The translations under genes were made by a program, and so were the position numbers. Under the pieces are notes generated by a model that ran no database searches, was not told the origin of the DNA, and worked only from the letters and a program-made list of their open reading frames with translations. Shown in pieces: positions 53,881 to 63,654 of a DNA stretch of 64,000 bases. Where the stretch lies: positions 868,501-932,500 of the forward strand of contig JAPFBL010001929.1 in assembly GCA_026182355.1 (NCBI GenBank), in the 5' to 3' direction. Every line of letters begins with the position of its first letter. The stretch's first letter is position 1. Origin of the DNA: Hermatobates lingyangjiaoensis (lineage: Eukaryota; Arthropoda; Insecta; Hemiptera; Hermatobatidae).

Positions 53881-54640
53881 AGATCTTATAGCATCGTGCG
53901 GGCGCACCTTCGCGTGGTCAAGTGGGGCACTAGTGGCTACAGAGGCAGCACGTTGAACTAGTCGGCCTGATATGATTTTGGTGGTAATGGCTGAGAGGCC
54001 TGGGGACACATATAAAATCAAAAGAGGTTAACAGATCTTATAGCATCGTGCGAGCTCGCCTTCGCGTGGTCAAGTGGGGCACTAGTGGCTAAAGAGGCAG
54101 CACGTTGAACTAGTCGGCCTGATATGATTTTGGTGGTAATGGCTGAGAGGCCTAGGGACACATATAAAATCAAAAGAGGTTAAAAGATCTTATAGCATCG
54201 TGCGGGCTCGCCTTCGCGTGGTCAAGTGGGGCACTAGTGGCTAAAGAGGCAGCACGTTGAACTAGTCGGCCTGATATGATTTTGGTGGTAATGGCTGAGA
54301 GGCCTAGGGACACATATAAAATCAAAAGAGGTTAAAAGATCTTATAGCATCGTGCGGGCTCGCCTTCGCGTGGTCAAGTGGGGCACTAGTGGCTAAAGAG
54401 GCAGCACGTTGAACTAGTCGGCCTGATATGATTTTGGTGGTAATGGCTGAGAGGCCTGGGGACACATATAAAATCAAAAGAGGTTAAAAGATCTTATAGC
54501 ATCGTGCGGGCTCGCCTTCGCGTGGTCAAGTGGGGCACTAGTGGCTAAAGAGGCAGCACGTTGAACTAGTCGGCCTGATATGATTTTGGTGGTAATGGCT
54601 GAGAGGCCTGGGGACACATATAAAATCAAAAGAGGTTAAA
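53881..54640 (+). repeat. Tandem array, five units of 152 bp
   Basis: The AGATCTTATAGCATCGTGCG phrase starts at 53881, 54033, 54185, 54337 and 54489, and AGATCAT closes at 54641, giving five exact 152-bp steps. Units differ by only a few substitutions (CGGGCGCACC, CGAGCTCGCC, CGGGCTCGCC). The unit is far richer in GC than the flanks and holds a box A-like TGGTCAAGTGG and a CGTTGAACTAGTC stretch about 45 bases on. Confidence 0.95.
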
Positions 54641-54819
54641 AGATCATGGTTACATTTCTCAAGTTCTAACTGCTGCACAAACGTTAACTTTTATTTCGCC
54701 TTTTTTTTTTTTTGTGAAATTTTGTAATGGAAGTATCGTATTTAGGTCCCAACTATAATATGGGGTATTCAAACTGCATACACATTTTAAGATTTCCTGA
54801 TTCCATTAAAATATGTTTT

Positions 54820-55080
54820 GCAAATTTCCTTTGAATTTGTGTGTTTGCATGTGTTTGTGCCTGTCTTTATGTATGAGTGTTGGTTGTATGTATGTCAGTA
54901 TATGTGTATGTATGGATGTGTATGCATTTGTACAGTTTGAATCAGTTGCTGTTTGCCAGCCGACCAGAACTCATCCTCATCTTCTTCTCCTTTTCCTGAA
55001 AACGACGAGGTCGAAAGACTGTAGTGAATTGTATATTGTTTCTACATGTTCTTTTTTTGTAATCGTTTTAATATGATTCC
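54820..55080 (+). mobile_element. PLE pLTR fragment with hammerhead-like motif, family G
   Basis: A T/G-rich leader (GTATGTATG runs), then CTCCTTTTCCTGAAAACGACG, AGGTCGAAAGACTG at 54993-55025, and GTATATTGTTTCTACATG. Resembles 14460-14560. Confidence 0.5.
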
Positions 55081-55084
55081 TAAC

Positions 55085-56260
55085 TGACTATTTCATGCTT
55101 TATATATAAATATATAAGTTATATGAATTAATTTTTATGTCATATGAATTTCGAGTATGTTCCTCAATTAATTACTTAAGAGTATTTGTAAAGTAAACAA
55201 TTAAAGAAAGTAATCGTAATCATACACTAATTATTGTGTAGTTGAAGTAATATTTCTTCAGATGTATTTAAAAAAAATGTGTGGTAAATGCTAAGAGAAG
55301 ATTATATCTTAACAAAATCTTAACAATGTTATTATAGATCGTAGAGAAGATTTTTTGTTAATTTAGTGAAGATGAGAGCAGATTATCCCAATAAAAAGTA
55401 TTTTTAGGGTTTTGTGAAGAAGAAAAAGTCATAGAAGTTTTAACAAGTAGGCTTAGAGATGATGAAAAATTATAAGTTACTTATAGTGAAGTTGAAGAAG
55501 ATCACTGGAGATTTATAAAGCATTATTCGGGGTGCGTGAAGAAGGGAAGGTCATGCAAATCTTTGCAAGCAGGCGACCTAGAGAAGATCACAAATTAAAG
55601 AAAATAAGCGGTAGTTAGAGTGTATGGAAGTGAATACAGAATTGTATCCGTCAATTAGGCTAATGACAAGTGGAAGCCAAGGCTATGGGGTGTTCAGGGC
55701 TGTCCACCTTCTGCCAAGACGGCTCCAATTAAGACTGCCGACACATCGCTGCGCTTAATTATACTTTATCACTTCCCACGTATCTACATCATTTACATTC
55801 TAAAGAGGATCTTGATAGGGCGGCTAGTAAAAGTGTCGACAAAAGTGTGGAAAGATAACACAGAGAATTATGATTTCCATATTTCATATTCTTTACAAGC
55901 GTGCTGTTCACGTGTCTGCAGACGGGTAATAAGTCATCAGTAGTGAAGCAGCTTATTTCTTAGTCGTGAATTTTGTGACAACAATTCCTCTCTATCTGTG
56001 TTACCTATCTTGCTGTCCTCCCCTTCTCTACTCTGCTACTCCTCTTCAATCTAGATCACTCTCTTTTCCTCTCTCTCCACATCTAAATCGTCTATATTCC
56101 CTGCCATCTCATTTTTACATCATCAAAATCATTTTCTTCCACCAATCACTTTCTCGTACTGCCATCACTTTTCAATTACATAATATTTTATCTCTTCTAA
56201 ACAATCTTGTTCTATATCTTCGACCACTCTTCTTTTTATCTCTCGTTATCTTTCTTATCC
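55085..56260. other. No gene seen
   Basis: AT-rich; a pair of GTGAAGAAG..AGTCATAGAAG / GTGAAGAAGGGAAGGTCATGC phrases (55416, 55532) is an old local duplication. The 55966-56304 frame is a low-complexity pyrimidine stretch. Confidence 0.45.
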
Positions 56261-56267
56261 CAAGTTT

Positions 56268-56547
56268 AAACCAATCCCCTAGCGGCTTTTTGTTTGATCG
56301 GTGATTCTACAGATTCTACATTGAGAGTCCTAAATTTTGCTTAACTCAAGTGCATTTTGAGTAGGGATCTTTAACGAGTACCTGACATCGTACAGGCTCG
56401 GGATGGACGGTGCAACATCCTTTCCGAGGGACGACGTGTTCAGATTTATTCACCTTCCGCGTGATTAAATCGAGAGCCAGGTGGGGATCGAACCCTGGAC
56501 TACCAGCCCAGAGGCGAGTAAGTTAACCACTGAGCTAACCTGACCCC
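56268..56547 (-). mobile_element. tRNA-derived SINE, near full length
   Basis: AACCAATCCCCTAGCGGC, CTACATTGAGAGTCC, CTTAACTCAAGTGC, GGGATCTTTAACGAGTACC and CATCGTACAGGCTCGGG, then the reverse tRNA head (GGGATCGAACCCTGG, TGAGCTAACCTGACCCC). Box B GGTTCGATCCC is intact on the minus strand. Confidence 0.85.
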
Positions 56548-56929
56548 CTTCTCTTTCCCTTACTTTCTTCTCTCTCTCCAATCACTTACAAACAGCAAGA
56601 GATGCTTTATAAGACCTAAAACTATTTTCTTTTAGCTTCACTATAAGAAACTATATTCTATTCTTGGCTAGTTACTCTATTTGTCAGTATTTAAATTTTA
56701 TCTTTTGTACCTCAAGATATAATAGTCTTGTGAAGTGTGAATGAATAGTGAAATGAATAGTCCTTAGTTCATGAATGAATGTAGGCAAAGAATATAAATT
56801 AGGGGCATATTGAAAAATCTGTAACATATGAAAAACTAAGAAAATTATAAATCCATATTCTTTCGTTTTACCTATGTGTTGTATGGGTGTTCTTAAAGCT
56901 ATACTATCATATAAGGGATCGTTTATTTA

Positions 56930-58050
56930 GTTAAAACTAATATAACTCCCCTTGGTAATTTGACTCCGGAATTAAGTGAAAAATATATTGCGTTGTTTCC
57001 GACGGCCACACTTCTAGGCTTTCACCTTTCGTATTATTTTGAGAGCAGTAAGTTGGGCTCATTTCTTTGTTATTTTTTACTCATTTCAAAGTTGAGGTAA
57101 CAAACTATTATAAGGAGGTTTGTGGAGTCGATCTTGTCAACTTCATAGAGCAAGTATTTCTCACATGCTGCTATATTTAAAGGAAAGCCTAAGTGACCAT
57201 TCTAAACAAGGGCTTTGCATCAGGTCATAACAAAGACTTCAATGACATTAGTTATGAATGAGTTAATCAATGAGTATAATTAGTAAGGTTAATATTTTGA
57301 CTAGTATATATACTCATGGATATAAAAAAATAGGTATTTCGAGAGATATAATTGATTGTATGTTAGATATAATAAGATATTCGTAAATTTTTATTACTTT
57401 GCTCTTTTAGGTGTAGGCTTCATTCGGTCATTTGTTCTTTCGCTATGTTGATACGGTATTGGCACTTCATGATTATATTATCAGTAGAACTAGCTGTTAC
57501 GTCTTTCTACAAAGCGAGTTATGTGATAACCCCGTGAAAAAAGTTTAAGTTACTCCCCGGTAATTTGAAATCGGCAATTACCCTCAGGGGTGTATGAACT
57601 CGATTTCATATTATCTCTTTTCCGCTTTATAGTAATGTTGGAATAATAATCAGCTTAAATTAAGTAGAGCTAGGGAATGGAGGGAGAAACAGTGGTAGAG
57701 TGGGAGAAGGGAGGAAGGAGGGATAGAAGGAGAGGGAGGAATATGGTGGTTATTTACCAACTATTTACTAATAAATACTAATGAGGAAGGAAGGGTGAAA
57801 AACAAAGATAGAAAGTGAGAGGTATCGAAGCTTCTAATTAAGTATAATAAGAGAAAGGCAAGAAAGCGATTAGAAGACTTCAGAATCATTTGTTCTTGAA
57901 TGATGTACTAGGAATACAAGTCAGAACAGGAGGCCTGTGGAGTCGATCTTGTCAACTTCATAGAGTAAGTACTTCTCACATGTTGTGCTGCTGCTATATG
58001 CAAAGGAAAGCCCAAGTGGCCGTTCTAAACAAGGGCTTTGCATTAGGTCG
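56930..58050 (+). repeat. Diverged duplication of about 300 bp
   Basis: TTTGTGGAGTCGATCTTGTC then AACTTCATAGAG and TTCTAAACAAGGGCTTTGC occurs at 57120-57225 and 57935-58045. Upstream TACTCCCCGGTAATTTGA-like phrases also pair (56945, 57552). The second copy is split by a purine-rich insert at 57660-57830. Confidence 0.65.
57664..57755 (+). other. G-rich purine tract
   Basis: Nearly all A/G with repeated GGGA, GGAGGG, GAAGGGAGG phrases; potential triplex or G-quadruplex former. Confidence 0.5.
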
Positions 58051-58274
58051 TAAGAAAAACTTTGTCGAATGTTACCAGCTGGGAAACATCAGTCTATTTG
58101 TCTGGAGCATTCCGTCCAGACTCGCTCGGCAAGATCTATTTAATTCTTGGTCGACCTTAGAAACTGTCGGAAGCAATGTCTTACATGTTTTGCGTGTACA
58201 CCGGCTTTATTGTACCAGCAAGTCTTAACTTTATTCTACGTGTCAACTGCAACATCATATATATTAGTCTATTA

Positions 58275-58615
58275 CAGAGGTTCCGAACTTTTATTTGTCT
58301 GTGGACCCCCTAAAAACTGTGGACCCACAATGACCTATAAAACCATAGCTATACGTATGTAAATACGCAAAAAATGATTTGTGTATATATAAAATATATA
58401 ACAGATTCCATTATATTCACATCTTTAATTCCAAAACTAAGCACCAATATTTTTCTAAAGTGCTTGTCTTAAATTGCATTTTTAAACCAATTTAAAGAAT
58501 GCTTTAAAAGTAATAAAAACTAATATCATATTATTTGATTGGACGTTTATTGCTCCCCGTAAAATATCATTTCACACCCTCGGCGGGTGTGAGAACTCCA
58601 GGTTGGGAACCCCTA
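58275..58615. mobile_element. hAT-like non-autonomous element next to an exon
   Basis: Starts CAGAGGTTCCGAACTTTTA and ends CCAGGTTGGGAACCCCTA, giving inverted ends of about 14 bases. GTGGACCCCC subterminal motifs resemble those of 19749-20537. The flanking 8 bases do not match, so the target duplication has eroded. Confidence 0.6.
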
Positions 58616-58639
58616 CTCGAAAGTTCCTTTCCTGAAAAG

Positions 58640-58817
58640 GAAAGTGTTACCTATCTCACAGACTTTGATAAAGGAGTATATAGAATGAATAATTCAAAAT
58701 ATGGTATTAAATCAATTCGAGAAGGGTTTTATAAAGTGTTCCCAGTGTCAGAAGCCGAGGCTTTTGTAACAAACGATTATGAGTTTCCTTACACACTGAA
58801 GAGGATAATGACACAAG
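58640..58817 (+). CDS. Exon 1 of 4 visible: 3' part of an unrecognised host gene
   Basis: This is the first visible exon of a plus-strand gene. It is 178 nt, open in phase 0, and encodes 59 residues beginning ESVTYLTDFDKGVYRM and ending TLKRIMTQ. The acceptor is a pyrimidine-rich stretch ending GAAAAG before GAA AGT GTT; the donor is CAAG|GTAATG. Composition is ordinary globular protein (mixed charged, aromatic and aliphatic residues, no low complexity), unlike the surrounding noise frames. An hAT-like remnant ends only 24 bases upstream, so it lies within the preceding intron. The exon ends in phase 1, which matches the next exon at 62019. I do not recognise the family. Upstream exons were not found and probably lie outside the window or beyond a long intron. 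Confidence 0.62.
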
Positions 58818-58934
58818 GTAATGATATGGCTTAGGCAGGAAAATATGCAATCCTCTGTTATAATATTACTAACCCATAATCACTTAGTTAATTAATCCGC
58901 AAATATATATTAAAGAACAATATAGGCAGCAGAA

Positions 58935-59075
58935 GGCCTGGTTAGCTCAGTGGTTAACGTACTCGCCTCTGGGCTGGTAGTCCGAGGTTCGATCCCCACC
59001 TGGCCCTCGATTTATAAACGCGGGAGGTGAATAAATCTTAGTACGTCGTCCCTCGAAGACGTCAGTCAACAAAAT
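58935..59075 (+). mobile_element. tRNA-derived SINE, 5' part
   Basis: Head GGCCTGGTTAGCTCAGTGG (box A), TACTCGCCTCTGGGCTGG, GAGGTTCGATCCCC (box B), then GGAGGTGAATAAATCTTAG and TACGTCGTCCCTCGAAG. The 3' body is absent. The head is the best conserved of all copies and lies in the intron of the 58640-63178 gene. Confidence 0.88.
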
Positions 59076-59414
59076 AATTACTCCCAGAATCAGAACAGTC
59101 AGTTGCGGGATAAAACAAACAAAAAAACTGGCATTATTTAAGGTTGAATGTTTACAAAATCATGGTGTGTGAATTCGGAGTGTATATTTAATTGTTACAG
59201 TAATAAAAAAAATAACACAATTACTGCTGATACTCAGGTGTCTAAAGTTGAAATCTACTAGTTGTTTACAAAATGGATCTTAATTTGTTAAATTATTTAA
59301 ATGTATGTATAATTTAAAGGGATATGCATATTTTAGTAGCTATTGGTCATATAACAACTTTTTTTTATTTTGTTGTTCTTATTTTGAAATAAACACAAGG
59401 ACGCAATATCTCCT

Positions 59415-59640
59415 TGCGTACGCCCATTGTTTGGCGCTGATTGTTTTTAGTTCTGAAGATTACAGGTTCAAATCTTGGTTTAAACCCTAAATTTTTTATG
59501 CGAGATGTGGGTAATGCTGTGCACGAGTGAACACCAAACAGTCAGCCCCCCAAACTTGTACGATATGAGCTCGTCATACAATATCCCTGCTGAAATAAAC
59601 TTGAGTGTAGTGAAATATGTTTTCCGATGTAGAATCAACA
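59415..59640 (+). mobile_element. tRNA-derived SINE, decayed
   Basis: ACAGGTTCAAATCTTGG (box B-like), GCGAGATGTGGGTAATGC, AAACTTGAGTGTAGTG and TTTCCGATGTAGAATCAAC keep the order of the family body. Confidence 0.5.
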
Positions 59641-60439
59641 CGGTAATGTAGTTCGTTCGTTATCAAAGTGAGTGACAACTAATGAATGAGCCATAATTTG
59701 TGTCTCTAGAACAACACTAAAAACTGAAAGCTTATTAGTGTAGGTGCTTGAAGGGAACGAAAAACACAAATTAAATGCAGTTACAATTTTTAGAAGAAAT
59801 AAAGAAATCAGTAGTGCCTTAACCTTAACTAGTGACATAGACGAGTACAGAAAAAAAATCTTGTAGTGGTCTACACTCAACTTTACTTTAAAAATAGGCA
59901 TTACCAGAAATCAGTTTAATTGAATGAATGCAGGGCCAGTCGAAAGTTAACAGGCAGTAGACTGTTTCTTTGTACTGAAGATGACAGGTTTAGATATAGG
60001 AAATGACGCAAAGTTCTTCATATACGGGATGGAGAACTCTCTGAGAGGACAGGTAAAGCTGGTAGTCCCGGACGAGTGCAATGTCAGTACTCATGAAATA
60101 TCTCCCTACATCAATACATTTAAAATTTAAAAATATCAATTTTAGAAGAAAGACAGTTGTCTGGTTCAGCCGTAGTTAAAGGAGGTGCCAAATATTATAT
60201 GAGTCACACTGGAAGCAAACATTAATTGATTTTATTATCAATTAGACTCAGCAGAGTTTGTAATGTAGATTATAATATCAAATTATTCTGTTTGTCACTT
60301 AAAGACTATTAATAGATAATAAGTAAATTGAAGAATTATATACAGATACTATACTGGTTTAAATACCACACAATTATGGATTGCACAACTAATGACTTAA
60401 AGACTCTACATATTCATTGATATGATATTCACATACACT

Positions 60440-60602
60440 ATATCAATGATCAAACCACAATATGAAATGAAAAAAAAAACTAAGATCTTTCAATCGTAAC
60501 AAGCGGTCTTCGTCAGAGTCAAAAATCCAACTTTTTTCCCACTTCATATCGTGGTTTGATCATTGATTGTTATTTCACGTGTTTGTATGAAATCTTGTTA
60601 TC
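60440..60602. mobile_element. Hammerhead element, family A, reverse ribozyme arm only
   Basis: TATCAATGATCAAACCACAATATG, motif 60478-60520 on the minus strand, AAAAATCCAAC, then a direct jump to TTTTTTCCCACTTCATATCG and TTTGATCATTGATTGTTATT. The forward core is deleted. Located in the intron of the 58640-63178 gene. Confidence 0.78.
60478..60520 (-). ncRNA. Hammerhead ribozyme motif, family A
   Basis: Minus strand: GACU, CUGACGA, extra A, helix II GACCG-CUUGUUA-CGAUU, GAAA, helix III AG/CU, U, AGUU. Core intact; one mismatch in helix II. Confidence 0.6.
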
Positions 60603-61589
60603 GTTCTATGTATATCATAAATGATATATCATATGATATGCATATGGTTCCTTTTCAAATAGGCTATTAAAATTATTTAAACAATTCTGGATTGAAACCT
60701 GTATTAGTAATATAAACAAATAAAATCATAAATTTCTTTAAAAAAAACTACATGAGAAAGAGATCCTTCGAAAATTTATAATAAATGAACTACAAATATA
60801 ATGCAAAATTACGTTAATTGATAAAATGTTATTGTTATATGTTATATAAATATATGTTATAAAACCAAAGATTTTTAAACCATTTTATTACTATATATAC
60901 CGACTTGCTTAGTGGGCTGCAACGGATTAAACTTTCGAGGAAAGACAGAAAATTTTTATACTATTTCCTTTCACAGTACACTTTATACTTTATATTTTTA
61001 CAGTATACTTCATTGTACATGATGTGAATGGTTATGTAACTTTTGAAATTATTTTCTCTAAATTCGAATACTTTTAATTATTAATTACCATTAATTATTA
61101 TCGTAAGATTTAAAAGATATTTATATCTAATCCTTATTTTGGAATCCAAGATTTGAGAAAATTAAGGTTAGTAAATATGAAAAATCACTCCAGATGGAAC
61201 TTCACAGTAGTTTTAAGCGTTATATTAACTTTTGCAGTAATTCATAAATTCTTAATATTTTTATAATGCAATCTCATTAAAATAATCAGTAGAGTGGGCA
61301 AAAATTGTTAGCTATTTTATTTAACAATTTAATAGAAATCTTAGCTACTTAATAGAAACGATAATAAGCAAAAAAGGACCTTTTTAATGATGAAATATGA
61401 ACCAAAGATAATAGATTGGTTAGTATTAATGTTAATAAATATTAATTATTTGTCAATGTTAGTGTTAAGTGTTAATCAAATATCAGTTAATGTCAATGTT
61501 AATATCAATGACTAAATAAATGTAAACTTTCATTATGTTCACGCATTCCAATCTATGCCCATACTGATTTTTTTTCTGTTTGGTTTTAT

Positions 61590-61887
61590 TTAAACCGATT
61601 CTTTAGCGGGTGATAACGTCAGCCCTTTAACGTCTTTTTGTTTGATCGGTGATTCTACATTGAGAGCCCTAAATTTTGCCTAACTCAAGTGCATTTCAAG
61701 CAGGGATCTTTAACGAGTACCTGGCATCGTACAGGCTAGGGACTGACGGCTTAACGTCCTTTTCAAGGGACGACGGACTAAGATTTATTCACCTCCTGCG
61801 TGAATAAATCGATGGCCAGGTGGGGTTGAACCCCGGACTACCAGCCCAGAGGCGAGTACGTAAACCACTGAGCTAACCTGGCCCCTT
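61590..61887 (-). mobile_element. tRNA-derived SINE, full length
   Basis: Minus strand: GGGGCCAGGTTAGCTCAGTGG, box B changed to GGTTCAACCCC, body with TGAATAAATCTTAGTCCG, GTACGATGCCAGGTACTC, CACTTGAGTTAGGC and CTCTCAATGTAGAATCACC, then TGACGTTATCACCC and an A/T-rich tail near TTTAAATAAAA. About 300 bases. Confidence 0.87.
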
Positions 61888-62018
61888 TGCAACACTGATA
61901 TATAATAAAAATACCAAAAATACATTCTGAAAACTTATAAATAATTATATAAATTCTTTGAACAGATTTCCTGCGGGGTAACTATATAAAATCTGAATAT
62001 AGATTTTTTTCATGGTAG

Positions 62019-62159
62019 CAATACTTATTTCACAGGAAAATGGTTGCCCTGATGATGGAATGTCCTATGAGACTGTGGAAAGGTGTCACTCACAGACGAG
62101 ATATATGATAGAAAAGAAAGGAAAATCATTTAACAGAAAGCTCAACAAGTCACTTTACA
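62019..62159 (+). CDS. Exon 2 of the unrecognised host gene
   Basis: This is a 141-nt exon between a T-rich tract ending GGTAG and a strong GTAAGT donor. It starts in phase 1, completing the codon left by the 58640-58817 exon, and stays open through ISQENGCPDDGMSYET and then ERCHSQTRYMIEKK. It ends in phase 1. A second acceptor, TTTCACAG at 62035, lies in the same frame but would need a different upstream phase, so the 62019 start is preferred. Two cysteines fall in a short charged stretch. No domain is recognised. Confidence 0.62.
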
Positions 62160-62816
62160 GTAAGTAATACATTACAGTTTTACATTGTAATTCTACCAAC
62201 ATAAATAATATCATTACAAGTAAATTTGTTTTACCTCCAACAGAAATAATCCAAACCTTCCTTACATCGGTTTTATTTTTAATTTCGAAAATTAATCAAA
62301 AATTTATTTATTAATTTTGTTCATTAATTTCCATTTATCTATTTACGTTTAAAGGAAGAGAATTACCTGATAAGTTAGCTAAAATAAACTATTATTTGTT
62401 AGGAATAGTGGCTTTGTTTTGAGGTGTCTCATGAGCATTTTGGTACATACGGTGTGCAAAGTTAACCACATTAAGTTTGGCGAGTTTTTAAATAAAATAT
62501 TAAAACACAATTTGCTTTTAAAATAAAAAATAATTAAATTTTTTATTCCAAAACAAAACTTGGAACTATTGGGAATCTATTATATATAATTATTTTCACA
62601 AAGTTAGGTTAATATAATATTAAGTTTAAAAACCATGCAGAATAATATTGATAAAAACATTTAAGAAATTACTTTTCTTAATGATATGAGACTGTTTTTC
62701 AACATTAGGGTGTTTTCTTACGTTTTCTTCTGTTAAATCATTTTTTTTGTGTACTCCTCTTGTAACATCCTCATTCTAGGATAATTGTACTTAATGACTT
62801 ATGGTATCAATTCCAG

Positions 62817-62913
62817 CAGAAGAACACCTTATAGTCAACACAAAACAGATAAAGAATTGGAAACACTTCTTCAACGTACACAAATTATATAACAGATACC
62901 AATACACTGAGAG
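62817..62913 (+). CDS. Exon 3 of the unrecognised host gene
   Basis: This is a 97-nt exon with acceptor TTCCAG|CAG and donor GAGAG|GTACAA. It starts by completing the phase-1 codon of the previous exon and ends in phase 2. The encoded stretch, HLIVNTKQIKNWKHFF then NVHKLYNRYQYTE, is basic and aromatic. The only way to keep the frame open is the phase predicted by its neighbours, which is good support for real splicing. No domain is recognised. Confidence 0.6.
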
Positions 62914-63117
62914 GTACAAATTAATTTGAAAAAAAAAATATTGAAAAATATAATCAAGGGTTATTAAAATGCAAAAATAGTAACTATGAACTAAATATAA
63001 TTAATATTTAAGAAAGTACCATTATTAACAGTCTATTTTAAGGGAAATAATCGTGAAAACAGGGGCTCTATACTGAAGGAAACAAACATGGTGTAGGAAT
63101 ACAAATATAATCACAGG

Positions 63118-63178
63118 AACTGTGAAACCCGCCGAGACTGGGGCATTGAGGTGACTACATCTTATCCTTTGATATAAC
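63118..63178 (+). CDS. Exon 4, probable terminal exon with stop
   Basis: The acceptor AATCACAG precedes a 1-nt phase completion, then NCETRRDWGIEVTTSYPLI and a TAA stop at 63176-63178. An AATAAA sits at 63282-63287, about 105 bases after the stop, fitting a short 3' UTR. An internal GAG|GTGACT could instead act as a donor at 63152, in which case the gene continues. Joined to the three previous exons the frame is open for 158 codons. The visible part has no C-terminal membrane segment or anchor signal. Confidence 0.5.
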
Positions 63179-63281
63179 TAGAGTGTACATAAGAACTGGA
63201 GGACAGAAAGACTGGAGGAGAGTCAACACACGATTTCAGATATTAAAATGTATAATGATTTAAGGTTATAATAAAAAATAA

Positions 63282-63287
63282 AATAAA
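63282..63287 (+). promoter_or_regulatory. Candidate polyadenylation signal AATAAA
   Basis: AATAAA lies about 105 bases downstream of the TAA that closes the spliced frame of the 58640-63178 gene. The hexamer is common by chance in AT-rich DNA, so only its position gives support. Confidence 0.35.
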
Positions 63288-63523
63288 TATATAATGTTCA
63301 CTAGGTGGAAGCTTTGGATTTACTTACTAAAATGGCAGTGGAAAGGTCGAGGTAGGGTAGCAAAACGTTGGTCAATGCAGAGGTTTTTGCAAATTTTGAT
63401 CTTATTTGTTTAAGAGAAGAACTACTCACTACTTATATATTTATATATTTAATCGAGTAAATATTTTGTAAAACGAAAACGGTTACAAAATATTAGCATA
63501 GGCTTTTCATATATATATATATT

Positions 63524-63588
63524 CACTGTTTCGTTATTGAGGGCTAGGTCAAATGAGGGCTACCTCAATAACGAAACAGTGAATAGAA
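63524..63588. repeat. Perfect hairpin between two (TA)n tracts
   Basis: ATTCACTGTTTCGTTATTGAG is followed after about 23 bases by its exact reverse complement. (TA)n lies on both sides (63508-63522, 63618-63645). The layout matches the hammerhead foldbacks, but no core is visible. Confidence 0.75.
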
Positions 63589-63613
63589 TAGAAGAGGTCA
63601 ATAACAATTTTTG

Positions 63614-63617
<4 letters not shown>

Positions 63618-63645
<28 letters not shown>
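63618..63645. repeat. (TA)n microsatellite
   Basis: Right of the hairpin and left of the family F element. Confidence 0.88.
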
Positions 63646-63654
63646 CTCATGATT

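Larger units (their letters stand above)
58818..62018 (+). other. Large intron of the unrecognised host gene, with SINEs and a foldback
   Basis: This 3.2-kb interval between two phase-compatible exons holds a 5' SINE copy at 58935-59075, a decayed SINE at 59415-59640, a hammerhead foldback at 60440-60602 and a full reverse SINE at 61590-61887. The rest is AT-rich and featureless to me. An alternative is that further small exons were missed. Confidence 0.45.

Noticed and set aside
53881..54640. CRISPR-like array
   Set aside because: Units are contiguous 152-bp tandem repeats with no spacers, in an animal-type genome.
58935..59010. A functional tRNA gene
   Set aside because: Boxes A and B are excellent, but the same head is followed by a conserved SINE body in several other copies, so it is a SINE head.
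62040..62090. CUGAUGA...GAAA resemblance
   Set aside because: Helix I and II do not pair, and the segment lies within a well-supported exon.
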